Shown in pieces: positions 8,529 to 21,198 of a stretch of 64,000 nt of DNA (position 1 is its first letter; each line of letters starts with the position of its first letter). Location of the stretch: NCBI RefSeq assembly GCF_037860755.1, contig NZ_JBBEOI010000001.1, positions 1 through 64,000 of the forward strand. The letters are read 5' to 3'. The position numbers were made by a program, and so were the translations under genes. The DNA is from Aquipuribacter hungaricus (GTDB lineage Bacteria; Actinomycetota; Actinomycetes; Actinomycetales; JBBAYJ01). The notes under the pieces are model-generated. The model was not told where the DNA came from, did no database searches, and worked only from the letters and a program-made list of their open reading frames with translations.

Positions 8529-9718
8529 ACCTGGTCCTCGAGCAGGGAGGGCCGGCACGCGACGCAGCCGCTGACCAGGAGCACGACGAGGCTGGCGAGC
8601 AGGACGACGAACGAGCTGGTCCACGAGCCGGTGGCGGTGTAGAGCACCCCGATGCCGAGCGGGCCGATGCAGGCGATGGCGTACCCGAGGCCCTGCATCG
8701 CGCCCGACAGGACGGTGGAGCCCGCCGTGGTCCGGGTGCGCGCGTTGACCAGCGTGAGGCAGAGCGGGAACGTGCTCACGCCGATGCCGAGCAGCACCAC
8801 CCAGGCGACCGCGCCGGAGCCGGGCGACAGCAGCAGGCCGGTCCACCCGCCGGCCAGGCACAGCGTGCACACGACGACCACCACGGACGGGTCGCGCAGC
8901 CGGATGGCCAGGGGCGGCACGACGAACGCGGCCGGCAGCCCGAACACCGAGAACAGCGCCAGGAGCGCCCCGCCCGAGGTGGGGTCGGCGCCCGCGTCGA
9001 CGAGGATGGCGGGCAGCCACGTGATGACCGCGTACACGTTGAGCCCCGTCATCCCCAGCATGAGCACGAGCGACCAGAGCAGCGGGGTGCGCCAGGCCCC
9101 CGCCAGCCGCACCGGAGCGGCCGTCGCACCGGCCGGCGCCGCACCTGCCGCACCGCCCGCGCGCACGGCGAGGACCACCCACAGCACGACCGCGACGCCC
9201 GTCAGGGGCGCCCACATCCCCGCGGCCCAGCGCCAGCCCGCGCCCAGCGCCACGGGCAGCGCGAGCAGCGGGGCGACGAACTGGCCCACCTGCAGGAGCG
9301 CGATGTACAGCGAGCTCATGGTCTTCAGGCGCGCCGAGAAGTACTTCTTGACCAGCGGGACCACGAGCACGTTGGACGCGCCGACGCCCGTGAACGCCAC
9401 GACCGTGGAGGCGACGAGGGCGGCGGTCGACGGGGACAGCGCCCGCAGCAGGACCCCGGCGGTGGTGAGCGCCACCGCGAGCGCGAGCGTGCGCTCGAGC
9501 CCGAACCGGCGGGCGAGCGCGGCGGCGAGCAGGCCGAACACGGCGAAGCTGGCGGTGACGATGGTGCCGAGCACGCCGTACAGGGACGGCCCGAAGCCCA
9601 GGTCGGCGCCGATGACGTCGAGCAGCGGGGTGAAGCCCGTGACCGCGGTGCGTAGGTTGAGGGCGGTCAGGACGACCGCCAGCAGGGGCAGCAGGCTCGG
9701 GCGGGCTCGGTCGACCAT
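8501..9718 (-). CDS. MFS transporter (CynX/NimT type)
   Basis: A 405-residue major facilitator with about 12 helices. The N-terminal signature LNLRTAVTGFTPLLDVIGADLG matches the CynX/NimT (cyanate/nitroimidazole-type) group of MFS exporters. The sequence between helices 2 and 3 is ALARRFGLERTLALA, a standard MFS loop. The ATG at 9718 puts a 10-residue leader before helix 1. It is 30 bases from the divergent GntR-type gene, which is probably its regulator. The substrate is unknown; an amphiphilic drug or small organic anion is typical of the group. Confidence 0.88.
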   Translation of the reverse strand: MVDRARPSLLPLLAVVLTALNLRTAVTGFTPLLDVIGADLGFGPSLYGVLGTIVTASFAVFGLLAAALARRFGLERTLALAVALTTAGVLLRALSPSTAALVASTVVAFTGVGASNVLVVPLVKKYFSARLKTMSSLYIALLQVGQFVAPLLALPVALGAGWRWAAGMWAPLTGVAVVLWVVLAVRAGGAAGAAPAGATAAPVRLAGAWRTPLLWSLVLMLGMTGLNVYAVITWLPAILVDAGADPTSGGALLALFSVFGLPAAFVVPPLAIRLRDPSVVVVVCTLCLAGGWTGLLLSPGSGAVAWVVLLGIGVSTFPLCLTLVNARTRTTAGSTVLSGAMQGLGYAIACIGPLGIGVLYTATGSWTSSFVVLLASLVVLLVSGCVACRPSLLEDQVRARVPVDA

Positions 9719-9748
9719 GGGCTGCTCCGGGACAGATCGGATGATGGG

Positions 9749-10471
9749 ATGAATGACGGTACCGATCCGGCCGACCGCCCGCTCCCCCGCCCGCCGACCC
9801 TCGCCGACGCCGTCACGGCGCGCTTCCACGCCGCCATCGCCTCGGGCGAGTGGCCCGTCGGGCGGCGGATCCCCGTCGAGGCGGACCTCATGGCCTGGGT
9901 CGGCGCGGGCCGCAACACCGTGCGCGAGGCCGTCTCGTCGCTCGTGCAGTCCGGCCTCGTCCGCAGGGAGCAGGGCCGCGGCACCTTCGTCATCGCCCGC
10001 TCGTCGCTCGTGACGTCCCTGTCCCGGCGGGCCGGCCGCGCCGCCCGCCGCGACGTCCTCGAGCTGCGGGCCGCCGTCGACGGTGCCGCCTCGGCCGTCG
10101 CCGCCCGCCGCCGCGACAGCTCCGACGTGACCGCGCTGCAGGAGGCCCTCGGGGCCCGGACCCGCGCCTGGGCGGGCGACGACCGGGCGGCCCGGGTCGC
10201 CGCCGACGTGGCGCTGCACCGGGCCGTCGTCGTCGCGACCCACAACGAGCTGCTCGTCGAGGTCTGGGACGGTCTCGTCCCGCTGTACGAGGAGGTGCTC
10301 GCCGACGACGTCGACCCCGACGAGGACCCGCACGCGGACGAGCACGAGCAGCTCGTCCGGGCCGTCGTCGAGCGTGACCCCGACCGCGCGGCGGCGGCGG
10401 TGCACGCCGTGCTCGGGCCGCTCCTCGACGCCCTCGCCGAGCCGGACGCCCTCGCCGACCCGGCACCCTGA
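9749..10471 (+). CDS. GntR-family regulator, FadR/FCD subfamily
   Basis: A 240-residue regulator with an N-terminal winged helix (ADAVTARFHAAIASGEWPVGRRIPVEADL, then GAGRNTVREAVSSLVQSGLV, residues 18-66; GTFV wing) and a helical FCD ligand domain (RDVLELRAAVDG onward, with a conserved LHRAVVVATHNELL). FCD proteins sense small acids, often with a bound metal. The 30-base intergenic region shared with the divergent MFS gene implies it controls that transporter and itself. The ATG at 9749 directly follows GATGATGGGATGA; no clear ribosome-binding site is visible, so a leaderless transcript is possible. Confidence 0.9.
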   Translation: MNDGTDPADRPLPRPPTLADAVTARFHAAIASGEWPVGRRIPVEADLMAWVGAGRNTVREAVSSLVQSGLVRREQGRGTFVIARSSLVTSLSRRAGRAARRDVLELRAAVDGAASAVAARRRDSSDVTALQEALGARTRAWAGDDRAARVAADVALHRAVVVATHNELLVEVWDGLVPLYEEVLADDVDPDEDPHADEHEQLVRAVVERDPDRAAAAVHAVLGPLLDALAEPDALADPAP

Positions 10472-10521
10472 CGGTCGTCGGCGCGCCGCGCTGCCCGGGT
10501 CTGAGGCCCGGCCGCAGCCCG

Positions 10522-10809
10522 CTACTCCAGGCCGACGGAGAACGCGGCGTCGAGGTCGTGCCGGCTGTAGGTCCGGAACGCGATCTTGGTGTTGGTCTCC
10601 ACGACGCCCTCGACCTTGGACAGCCGGTCGGCGATGACGTCGGCGAGCTCGTCGTGCTGCCGCACCCGGGCGATGGCGACGAGGTTGCTGTCCCCCGTCA
10701 CCGAGTAGACCTCGCTGATGCCCGGGATGTCGGCGATCTCCTGCGCCACCTCGGGGATGCGGTCGGCGGTCGTCCGGATGAGCACGATGGCGGTGAGCAC
10801 GTCCGTCAT
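10522..10809 (-). CDS. Lrp/AsnC ligand-binding domain protein (stand-alone RAM)
   Basis: A 95-residue protein consisting only of the RAM/ACT-like ligand-binding domain of Lrp/AsnC regulators (TAIVLIRTTADRIPEVAQE, then GISEVYSVTGDSNLVA and VETNTKIAFRTYS). No DNA-binding helix-turn-helix is present, and the length matches a complete stand-alone member. Such proteins form rings that bind amino acids and may form mixed assemblies with full-length Lrp proteins. The start ATG is at 10809. It stands alone, convergent with the GntR gene. Confidence 0.9.
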   Translation of the reverse strand: MTDVLTAIVLIRTTADRIPEVAQEIADIPGISEVYSVTGDSNLVAIARVRQHDELADVIADRLSKVEGVVETNTKIAFRTYSRHDLDAAFSVGLE

Positions 10810-10959
10810 CGTCGCGGACAGCCCGGGTCCTCGGCCACCCCTGCCGGTCGGACGGCACCTGGCAGGTGGTCGACATGCTCCGCACAGCCTCCGCACAGCG
10901 ACGGGGCGCACCGTCGGGGGACGGCGGGGGCACCAGGTCCCAGCCACGGAGGAGGACCC

Positions 10960-11703
10960 ATGAAGAAGCAGCTGACCAGCGTCGTCGTCACCGGCGCCAT
11001 CGCCCTCGGCGGGCTCGGGGCGGGGCTCGTGGCCCTGCCCGTCGTCGCGTCCGCCGCCACGGCCGCGCCGTCGCAGGAGGGCACGGTCGCCGGGGCGGTG
11101 GCCGACCGGGTCGAGGAGATCCGCGCCGCCCTGGACGGCCTGGTCTCCGACGGCACCCTGGACGACGCCCAGGCCGACGCCGTGGCAGAGACCCTCGACG
11201 GGGCGTGGCCCGGTCGCGGTCCCGGCGGCGGGCACGGCGGTCCCGGCGGCGCCCCCGGCGGCCCCGGTGGCCCCGGTGGACCCGGTGGACCCGGCGGGGC
11301 GGCGCTGGACGAGGCCGCCGGACTGCTCGGGCTGACGGAGGAGGACCTGCTCGCCCGTCTGGAGGAGGGCGGCTCGCTCGCGTCGGTCGCCGAGAGCGAG
11401 GGCGTCGCCCTGGACACCCTGGTCGACGGGCTCGTCACCGCCGCGCAGGAGCACCTGGCCGAGCACGTCACGGCCGGCGACCTCACGCAGGAGCAGGCCG
11501 ACGAGCGCCTGGCCGACGTGCAGGAGCGGGTCGAGACCCTCGTGCAGGAGGAGGACCTCCCGCTCGGTCGCGGCCACCGCGGCCCCGGCGCCCCGGCTGA
11601 CGGCGCGACCGACGGCTCGACGGACGGCTCGGCGGACGGCTCGACCGTGACGCCGGCGCCGGGCGACGACGCCACCGCGGAGAGCACGGGCCTGACCGCC
11701 TGA
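10960..11703 (+). CDS. Secreted Gly-Pro-rich protein of unknown function
   Basis: A 247-residue exported protein. It has a Sec signal peptide (MKKQLTSVVV start, cleavage probably after VASAA near residue 33), a helical segment rich in Asp/Glu/Ala, a collagen-like run of GPGG/GGP repeats (about residues 85-112), a second helical segment (LGLTEEDLLARLEEGGSLASVAE) and a low-complexity tail of DGS/DGST repeats. The second segment resembles helical modules seen in other actinobacterial secreted proteins, but I cannot assign a function. GGAGGA lies 4 bases before the ATG. It precedes a two-component system and could be its target. Confidence 0.82.
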   Translation: MKKQLTSVVVTGAIALGGLGAGLVALPVVASAATAAPSQEGTVAGAVADRVEEIRAALDGLVSDGTLDDAQADAVAETLDGAWPGRGPGGGHGGPGGAPGGPGGPGGPGGPGGAALDEAAGLLGLTEEDLLARLEEGGSLASVAESEGVALDTLVDGLVTAAQEHLAEHVTAGDLTQEQADERLADVQERVETLVQEEDLPLGRGHRGPGAPADGATDGSTDGSADGSTVTPAPGDDATAESTGLTA

Positions 11704-11734
11704 CCGCCTGACAGCGAGCCGCGCCAGACGGACG

Positions 11735-11775
11735 CGCGCGGCCCCGCACGCCCCGGTGCGTGCGGGGTCCGCGCG
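11735..11775 (+). terminator. Terminator after the secreted Gly-Pro protein gene
   Basis: Inverted repeat 11735-11751 with 11758-11775, 17 bp with a single bulged base and a 6-base loop, 32 bases after the stop codon. Confidence 0.65.
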
Positions 11776-11835
11776 GTCCTGCACCTCGCACCGGGCGCAC
11801 AGCCGGCGCACAGCCGCGCCCGCCATGCTGGGCAG

Positions 11836-12578
11836 GTGCCCGCCCCGACCCCGCCCCTGCTGCGCCCCGACGGCTCGGCGCTGCGCGTGCTCGTCGTCGA
11901 CGACGAGCAGTCGCTCACCGAGCTGCTGTCCATGGCGCTGCGCTACGAGGGCTGGGAGGTCCGCACCGCCACCGGCGGCCTGGCCGCCGTGCGCGCCGCG
12001 GAGGAGTTCCGCCCGGACGCCGTCGTGCTCGACGTGATGATGCCGGACATCGACGGCCTGGAGGTGCTGCGCCGCCTGCGCAGCACCGGCGACGACGTGC
12101 CGGTCCTCTTCCTCACCGCCCGGGACGCGGTCGAGGACAGGGTGGCAGGGCTCACCGCGGGCGGCGACGACTACGTCACCAAGCCCTTCAGCCTGGAAGA
12201 GGTGGTGGCACGGCTGCGCGCCCTGGTGCGCCGCGCCGGTGCCGTCGCCGTCCGGGACGACGCCCGGCTCGTGGTCGGCGACCTGGTGGTAGACGAGGAC
12301 TCCCACGAGGTGACGCGCGGGGGCGTCGAGGTCGCCCTCACCGCGACGGAGTTCGAGCTGCTCCGCTTCTTCGTCCGCAACCCGCGCCGGGTGCTGAGCA
12401 AGGCGCAGATCCTCGACCGGGTGTGGAGCTACGACTTCGGCGGGCAGGCCAACATCGTCGAGCTGTACGTGTCCTACCGCGCAAGAAGATCGACGCGGGG
12501 CGCCCGCCGATGATCCACACCCTGCGCGGCGCGGGCTACGTCCTCAAGCCTGCCGTCGAGGTCGACGCCGCGCCGTGA
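11836..12578 (+). pseudogene. OmpR-family response regulator, frameshifted near its C-terminus
   Basis: The receiver domain is intact (DDE near residue 22, phosphoacceptor D66 in VLDVMMPD, switch T/K in TARD and KPFS), as is most of the winged-helix domain (TATEFELLRFFVRNPRRVLSKAQILDRVW). After ELYVSY the frame breaks. Restoring one base between 12478 and 12479 gives LRKKIDAG and then MIHTLRGAGYVLKP, the normal end of the family, running to a stop at 12578 that overlaps the kinase start (GTGA). As read, translation stops at 12513 and loses the last beta-hairpin wing. The GTG start is at 11836. This is either a real inactivating deletion or a sequencing error; the perfect conservation of the downstream part favours an error or a very recent event. 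Confidence 0.88.
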
Positions 12579-14059
12579 GGCGGCCCTGGGGCCTGCGCCG
12601 CCGGCTGCTGCTCGCGCTCGTCGTCGTCACCGCGGTGGTGACGCTCGCGGTCGGGACCGCGAGCGTCGCGGTGCTCCGCTCGTTCCTCGTCGGCCGGCTC
12701 GACGACCAGCTGACCTCGGCCGTGCAGCGCTCCAGCGAGGGACGCGACGGCCCGGGCGGCCGTCCGGGGGCGGGCCCCCGCGGCGGCGTCGACGGCGGGC
12801 CGCCCTTCCTCCTCGTGCCCGGGCAGGCGGCAGGGACCCTGGGGGCGGAGGTCGACGGCGGCACGGTGCTCCGGGCCGCCGTCCTCGACGCGGGCGGCAC
12901 CCCTGAGCCCGTGCCCCCGGAGGCCTACCCGGCGCTCACCGGCGTCCGCGCCGGCGACGACCCGCGCAGCGTCGACGTGGCCGGGCTCGGGTCGTACCGG
13001 GTGGTCGCCGTCGGCACCCCGGACGGCGCCGTGCTCGTCACGGGGCTGCCGCTGGAGCAGGTGACCAGCACCACCACGCGGCTGGCGGTCGTCCTCCTCA
13101 CGGCCACCGCGGCCGGCTGCGCCGTGGTCCTCCTCGCGGGCGGGCCGGTGGTGCGCCGCGCGATGCGCCCCCTCGCGGAGGTGACGACGACCGCGGCGCG
13201 GGTCCGCGCCCTCGACCTGTCGGGCGGGGACGGCGCCGTGCCCGACCGCGTGCCCGCGCGCGTCGCCCGCACCCCCGACGAGGTGGGCGAGGTCGCCGCC
13301 GCGCTCAACCTCATGCTCGACCACGTGGAGGACGCGCTGCTCGAGCGGCACCGCAGCGAGACCCGGGTCCGGCAGTTCGTCGCCGACGCCAGCCACGAGC
13401 TGCGCACCCCGCTGGCGTCCGTCCGCGGCTACGCCGAGCTCGCCCGCCGCGGGCCCGGGCCGCTGACGCCGGACCTCGCGCACGCGCTGGGACGGGTGGA
13501 GGCGGAGGCCGGGCGGATGGGCGACCTCGTCGACGACCTGCTGCTGCTCGCGCGCCTGGACGCGGGACGGCCGGTCGAGCGGCAGCCGGTCGACCTGGTG
13601 CCCGTCGTGGTGACCGCGCTGGCCGACGCCCACGCGGCCGGGCCGGACCACCGCTGGCACCTCGACCTGGCCTCCGAGGAGCCCGTCGTGGTGGTCGGCG
13701 ACGAGGCCCGGCTCCGGCAGGTGGTGACCAACCTGCTCGCCAACGCGCGGGTGCACACCCCGCCCGGCACGACCGTCACGCTGTCGCTCGGCCGAGACCC
13801 GGACGCGTCACCGGGGGCCGGGGGCGAGGTCCTGCTGCGCGTCGCCGACGACGGCCCCGGGATCCCCGAGGACCTGCGGGGCTCGGTGTTCGAGCGGTTC
13901 GCCCGCGGCGACGGCAGCCGGTCCCGGGCGGCGGGCAGCACGGGTCTGGGGCTGTCCATCGTGCAGGCCGTGGTCCAGGCGCACGGCGGCCGGGTCGCCT
14001 GCCCACCGTCGCCCACCGGGGCCGTCGTGGAGGTGCGGCTGCCGGCCGCGCCCTCCTGA
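12575..14059 (+). CDS. Sensor histidine kinase (TrcS/CssS type)
   Basis: A 494-residue membrane kinase. TM1 is at residues 9-34, followed by an extracellular sensor of about 130 residues with a Gly/Pro-rich loop, TM2 near 165-188 and a HAMP linker. The HisKA helix has H274 in ADASHELRTPLA. The ATPase domain has the N box (NLLANARVHTP), G1 box (VADDGPGIP) and G2 box (GSTGLGLSIV). It starts with a GTG overlapping the stop of the response regulator gene. It phosphorylates that regulator, whose C-terminus is frameshifted here. The signal is unknown. Confidence 0.93.
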   Translation: MRRPWGLRRRLLLALVVVTAVVTLAVGTASVAVLRSFLVGRLDDQLTSAVQRSSEGRDGPGGRPGAGPRGGVDGGPPFLLVPGQAAGTLGAEVDGGTVLRAAVLDAGGTPEPVPPEAYPALTGVRAGDDPRSVDVAGLGSYRVVAVGTPDGAVLVTGLPLEQVTSTTTRLAVVLLTATAAGCAVVLLAGGPVVRRAMRPLAEVTTTAARVRALDLSGGDGAVPDRVPARVARTPDEVGEVAAALNLMLDHVEDALLERHRSETRVRQFVADASHELRTPLASVRGYAELARRGPGPLTPDLAHALGRVEAEAGRMGDLVDDLLLLARLDAGRPVERQPVDLVPVVVTALADAHAAGPDHRWHLDLASEEPVVVVGDEARLRQVVTNLLANARVHTPPGTTVTLSLGRDPDASPGAGGEVLLRVADDGPGIPEDLRGSVFERFARGDGSRSRAAGSTGLGLSIVQAVVQAHGGRVACPPSPTGAVVEVRLPAAPS

Positions 14060-14144
14060 CGACGTCCCGGACCGCCCCGGTACCGCCCTAGGCTGGGTGG
14101 TCTCCGCCCCGCCGGGCGGGCTCGGGCAGGATTGGCGGACGGCG

Positions 14145-15176
14145 ATGGTCTCCTCAGGTGGTCGCGTCCCCGCGACGCTGGAGTCGGTCGCCGCCGCGGC
14201 AGGGGTGTCCCGCGCGACGGCCAGCCGGGTGCTCACCGGCTCTCCCCGGGTGAGCGAGGCCGCGCGCGACAAGGTGCTCGCCGCCGCCAGCAGCCTGGCC
14301 TACGTCCCCAACGCCGCGGCCCGCAGCCTGGTCACCAGGCGCAGCGACACCGTGGCCTTCGTCGTCTGCGAGCCCGAGGAGAAGTTCTTCTCCGACCCGT
14401 TCTTCGCCACCGTGCTCAAGGGCGCGCACCGGATCGTCGCCGCGCACAGCCTGCAGCTCGTCTTCGTCGTGGTCGCCACCGACGAGGACCGCGACCAGCT
14501 CGAGCGGTTCGCCGCGGGCGGCCACCTGGACGCGGCCATGTTCGTCTCGCTCCATGGCAGCGAGGACATGCCCGCCCGCCTGGACGCCCTCGGCCTGCCC
14601 GTCGTCATGGCCGGCCGCTCGCTCGACCCCGGCGCCGCCGGGCTGCCGGTCGTCGACGTCGACAACGCGCAGGGGGCCGGCGTCGCCACCCGCCGGCTCG
14701 TGGAGCGGGGCTGCCGGCGGATCGGGACGATCAGCGGGCCGACGGACATGGCGGGCTCGATGGACCGCCTCGACGGCTGGCGGGAGGCCATGGCCGCCGC
14801 GGGCCGCACCCCGCACGAGGACGACGTCGTCACCGGCGACTACACCGTCGAGGGCGGGCACGAGGCGATGGTCACCCTGCTCGACCGGGGTCCGGAGGTG
14901 GACGGCGTGTTCTGCGCCAACGACCTCATGGCGGCCGGGGCGCTGCGGGCGATCGCCGACCGCGGGCTGTCGGTGCCCGACGACGTCGCCGTCGTCGGCT
15001 TCGACGACATCCCGGTCGCGCTGGCGACGCAGCCGCCGCTGACGACGGTGCACCAGCCCATCGAGGAGCTCGGCCGCCGGATGGCGCAGTCCCTGGTCAC
15101 CTCGCTGGTGGCCGGGGAGCCGGCGCCCCAGCACGTGCGGCTGCACACCCACCTGGTGGTGCGCGGCTCCGCCTGA
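14145..15176 (+). CDS. LacI-family repressor, CebR-like
   Basis: A 343-residue LacI/GalR regulator. The HTH (TLESVAAAAGVSRATASRVLTG) begins near residue 11, the hinge contains NAAARSLVTRRS, and the effector domain ends with VAVVGFDDIPVALATQPPLTTV. I chose the ATG at 14145; an in-frame upstream start at 14097 would add a non-conserved 16-residue leader. It lies directly before the beta-glucoside operon, and two AGCGCT palindromes resembling the Streptomyces CebR box TGGGAGCGCTCCCA separate them. It is therefore most likely the cellobiose-responsive repressor of the operon. Confidence 0.92.
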   Translation: MVSSGGRVPATLESVAAAAGVSRATASRVLTGSPRVSEAARDKVLAAASSLAYVPNAAARSLVTRRSDTVAFVVCEPEEKFFSDPFFATVLKGAHRIVAAHSLQLVFVVVATDEDRDQLERFAAGGHLDAAMFVSLHGSEDMPARLDALGLPVVMAGRSLDPGAAGLPVVDVDNAQGAGVATRRLVERGCRRIGTISGPTDMAGSMDRLDGWREAMAAAGRTPHEDDVVTGDYTVEGGHEAMVTLLDRGPEVDGVFCANDLMAAGALRAIADRGLSVPDDVAVVGFDDIPVALATQPPLTTVHQPIEELGRRMAQSLVTSLVAGEPAPQHVRLHTHLVVRGSA

Positions 15177-15193
15177 GCCGTCCGGGGGCGCCC

Positions 15194-15209
15194 GTGGAAG
15201 CGCTCTCAC
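15194..15209 (+). promoter_or_regulatory. CebR-type operator O1
   Basis: GTGGAAGCGCTCTCAC is an imperfect palindrome centred on AGCGCT. It sits just upstream of a TTGACA -35 hexamer at 15227-15232. Compare the CebR consensus TGGGAGCGCTCCCA. Confidence 0.75.
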
Positions 15210-15226
15210 GAATTTCCGGGAAACCG

Positions 15227-15232
15227 TTGACA
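15227..15232 (+). promoter_or_regulatory. Putative -35 element of the beta-glucoside operon
   Basis: TTGACA, flanked on both sides by the two operators. A -10 about 17-18 bases downstream is weak (around 15250-15256), so the exact promoter is uncertain. Confidence 0.45.
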
Positions 15233-15270
15233 GGGCCGGGGACCGCGGGCGACCCTTGCCGCACGACAGC

Positions 15271-15286
15271 GTGAGAGCGCTCTCAC
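15271..15286 (+). promoter_or_regulatory. CebR-type operator O2
   Basis: GTGAGAGCGCTCTCAC is a perfect 16-bp palindrome, 77 bp centre to centre from O1 and 70 bases before the binding-protein start. Two sites spaced like this could support looping by a LacI-family dimer pair. Confidence 0.85.
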
Positions 15287-15355
15287 ACCGGCAGCACGAC
15301 AGTGCTGGCCGGCCCTCCACCACTGCCTCGACGACGAGGCGGAAGGACTATCGAC

Positions 15356-16678
15356 ATGATGACGAGTCGAGCACGGACGGCCATCGCGGTGATGGCGGCA
15401 GGAGCGCTCGTGGCGCTCGCAGGCTGCGGCGGCGAGGAGGCCACGGCGGCCGAGGGCGGCGCGGACGGCGGCAGCAGCGCCGGCGGCGAGTCCGTCGAGC
15501 TGACGGTCAGCCTCTTCGGCACCTTCGGCATGGAGGAGGCGGGCCTCTTCGACCAGTACGAGGAGGAGAACCCCGGCGTCACCATCAGCTACGAGACGAC
15601 GCAGGGCGAGGACACCTACTGGCCCGCGCTGCTCACCAAGCTCAACGCCGGCAGCGGCGCCTCCGACATCCAGGGCATCGAGGTCGCCCGCATCCGCACC
15701 GCGACCACGGAGCTCGCCGACAAGTGGGTCGACCTCACGCAGACCGAGGCCGCCGACCAGCTGGGCGAGTACGCGCAGTTCAAGCAGGACGCCGCCACCA
15801 CCGAGGACGGCGCGGTCGTCGGCCTCGGCACCGACATCGGCCCCACCGGCATCTGCTACCGCACGGACCTGCTCGAGGAGGCAGGCCTGCCGACCGACCC
15901 CGACGAGCTCGCCGCCCAGATGGGCTCGTGGGAGGACTACCTGGCCCTGGGCGAGCAGTACAAGGCGTCCGCCCCCGAGGGCAGCGCCTGGACGGACTCC
16001 GCGGGCGGGCTCTACAACGCGATCATCTCCACCGAGTCGGAGATCTACTACGACGAGGCGGGCGAGCTCGTCTACGACTCGAACCCGGCCGTCAAGGCGG
16101 CGTTCGACCTGTCGGCGCAGGCCGCGGCGGACGACCTCACCGCCAAGTTCGCCCAGTTCGAGGACCCCGAGTGGAACCCCGGCTTCGGCAACGGCGCCTT
16201 CGCGACCATCGCCTGCCCGTCCTGGATGCTCGGCTACATCAAGGGCCAGGCCGGTGACGAGGGCAGCGGCAAGTGGGGCGTGACCTCGCTCCCCGGCGGC
16301 GCGGCCGGCAACTGGGGTGGCGCGTACCTCGGCGTCCCCGCCAGCTCCGAGAACCAGGAGGAGGCCGTCAAGCTCGCGATGTGGCTGACCGCCCCCGAGC
16401 AGCAGGAGAAGGTGTTCGCCGCCGGCGGCAACTTCCCGTCCAACACCACGGCCATCGACGCGGTCGCCGACACCACGGACGAGTACTTCAGCGACGCGCC
16501 GATCGGCCAGATCTTCGGTGACATCGCCAAGAACGCCCCGACCCAGATCCTCGGGCCGGACGACGGCGTGCTCAAGAACGAGATCACCAACGCGCTGCTG
16601 ACCATCGAGGTCAACGACGTGGACCCGGAGACCGCCTGGACCTCGGCGCAGCGGGCCATCGACAACCAGCTCGGCTGA
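15356..16678 (+). CDS. Beta-glucoside ABC transporter binding lipoprotein (CebE-like)
   Basis: A 440-residue family-1 solute-binding lipoprotein. The signal peptide has a lipobox LAGC with Cys24 (counting from the ATG at 15356), followed by a Gly/Ala/Glu linker and the binding fold (VELTVSLFGTFGMEEAGLFDQYEEENPG). GGAAGGA lies about 9 bases before the first of two adjacent ATG codons. It binds the sugar for the two permeases encoded downstream. Linkage to a CebR-like repressor, AGCGCT operators and a GH1 enzyme suggests cellobiose or another beta-linked oligosaccharide; direct specificity is not visible in sequence. Confidence 0.92.
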   Translation: MMTSRARTAIAVMAAGALVALAGCGGEEATAAEGGADGGSSAGGESVELTVSLFGTFGMEEAGLFDQYEEENPGVTISYETTQGEDTYWPALLTKLNAGSGASDIQGIEVARIRTATTELADKWVDLTQTEAADQLGEYAQFKQDAATTEDGAVVGLGTDIGPTGICYRTDLLEEAGLPTDPDELAAQMGSWEDYLALGEQYKASAPEGSAWTDSAGGLYNAIISTESEIYYDEAGELVYDSNPAVKAAFDLSAQAAADDLTAKFAQFEDPEWNPGFGNGAFATIACPSWMLGYIKGQAGDEGSGKWGVTSLPGGAAGNWGGAYLGVPASSENQEEAVKLAMWLTAPEQQEKVFAAGGNFPSNTTAIDAVADTTDEYFSDAPIGQIFGDIAKNAPTQILGPDDGVLKNEITNALLTIEVNDVDPETAWTSAQRAIDNQLG

Positions 16679-16685
16679 GCACCGC

Positions 16686-16724
16686 GGCGGCGGGCGGGCG
16701 CACCAGCTGCGCCCGCCCGCCGCC
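16686..16724 (+). promoter_or_regulatory. Strong stem-loop after the binding-protein gene
   Basis: Perfect 17-bp inverted repeat (16686-16702 with 16708-16724) with a CCAGC loop, 8 bases after the stop of the binding-protein gene and inside the operon. It probably limits read-through into the permease genes or protects the 3' end of the binding-protein mRNA. Confidence 0.8.
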
Positions 16725-16787
16725 CCGGCCCGACCGCGGTGCCTCCTCGACCAGGACGCCGCCCCGTCCCCGACCGAGGAGGCCGCC

Positions 16788-21182
<4,395 letters not shown>

Positions 21183-21198
21183 GCCGGGGCGGCCGGCG

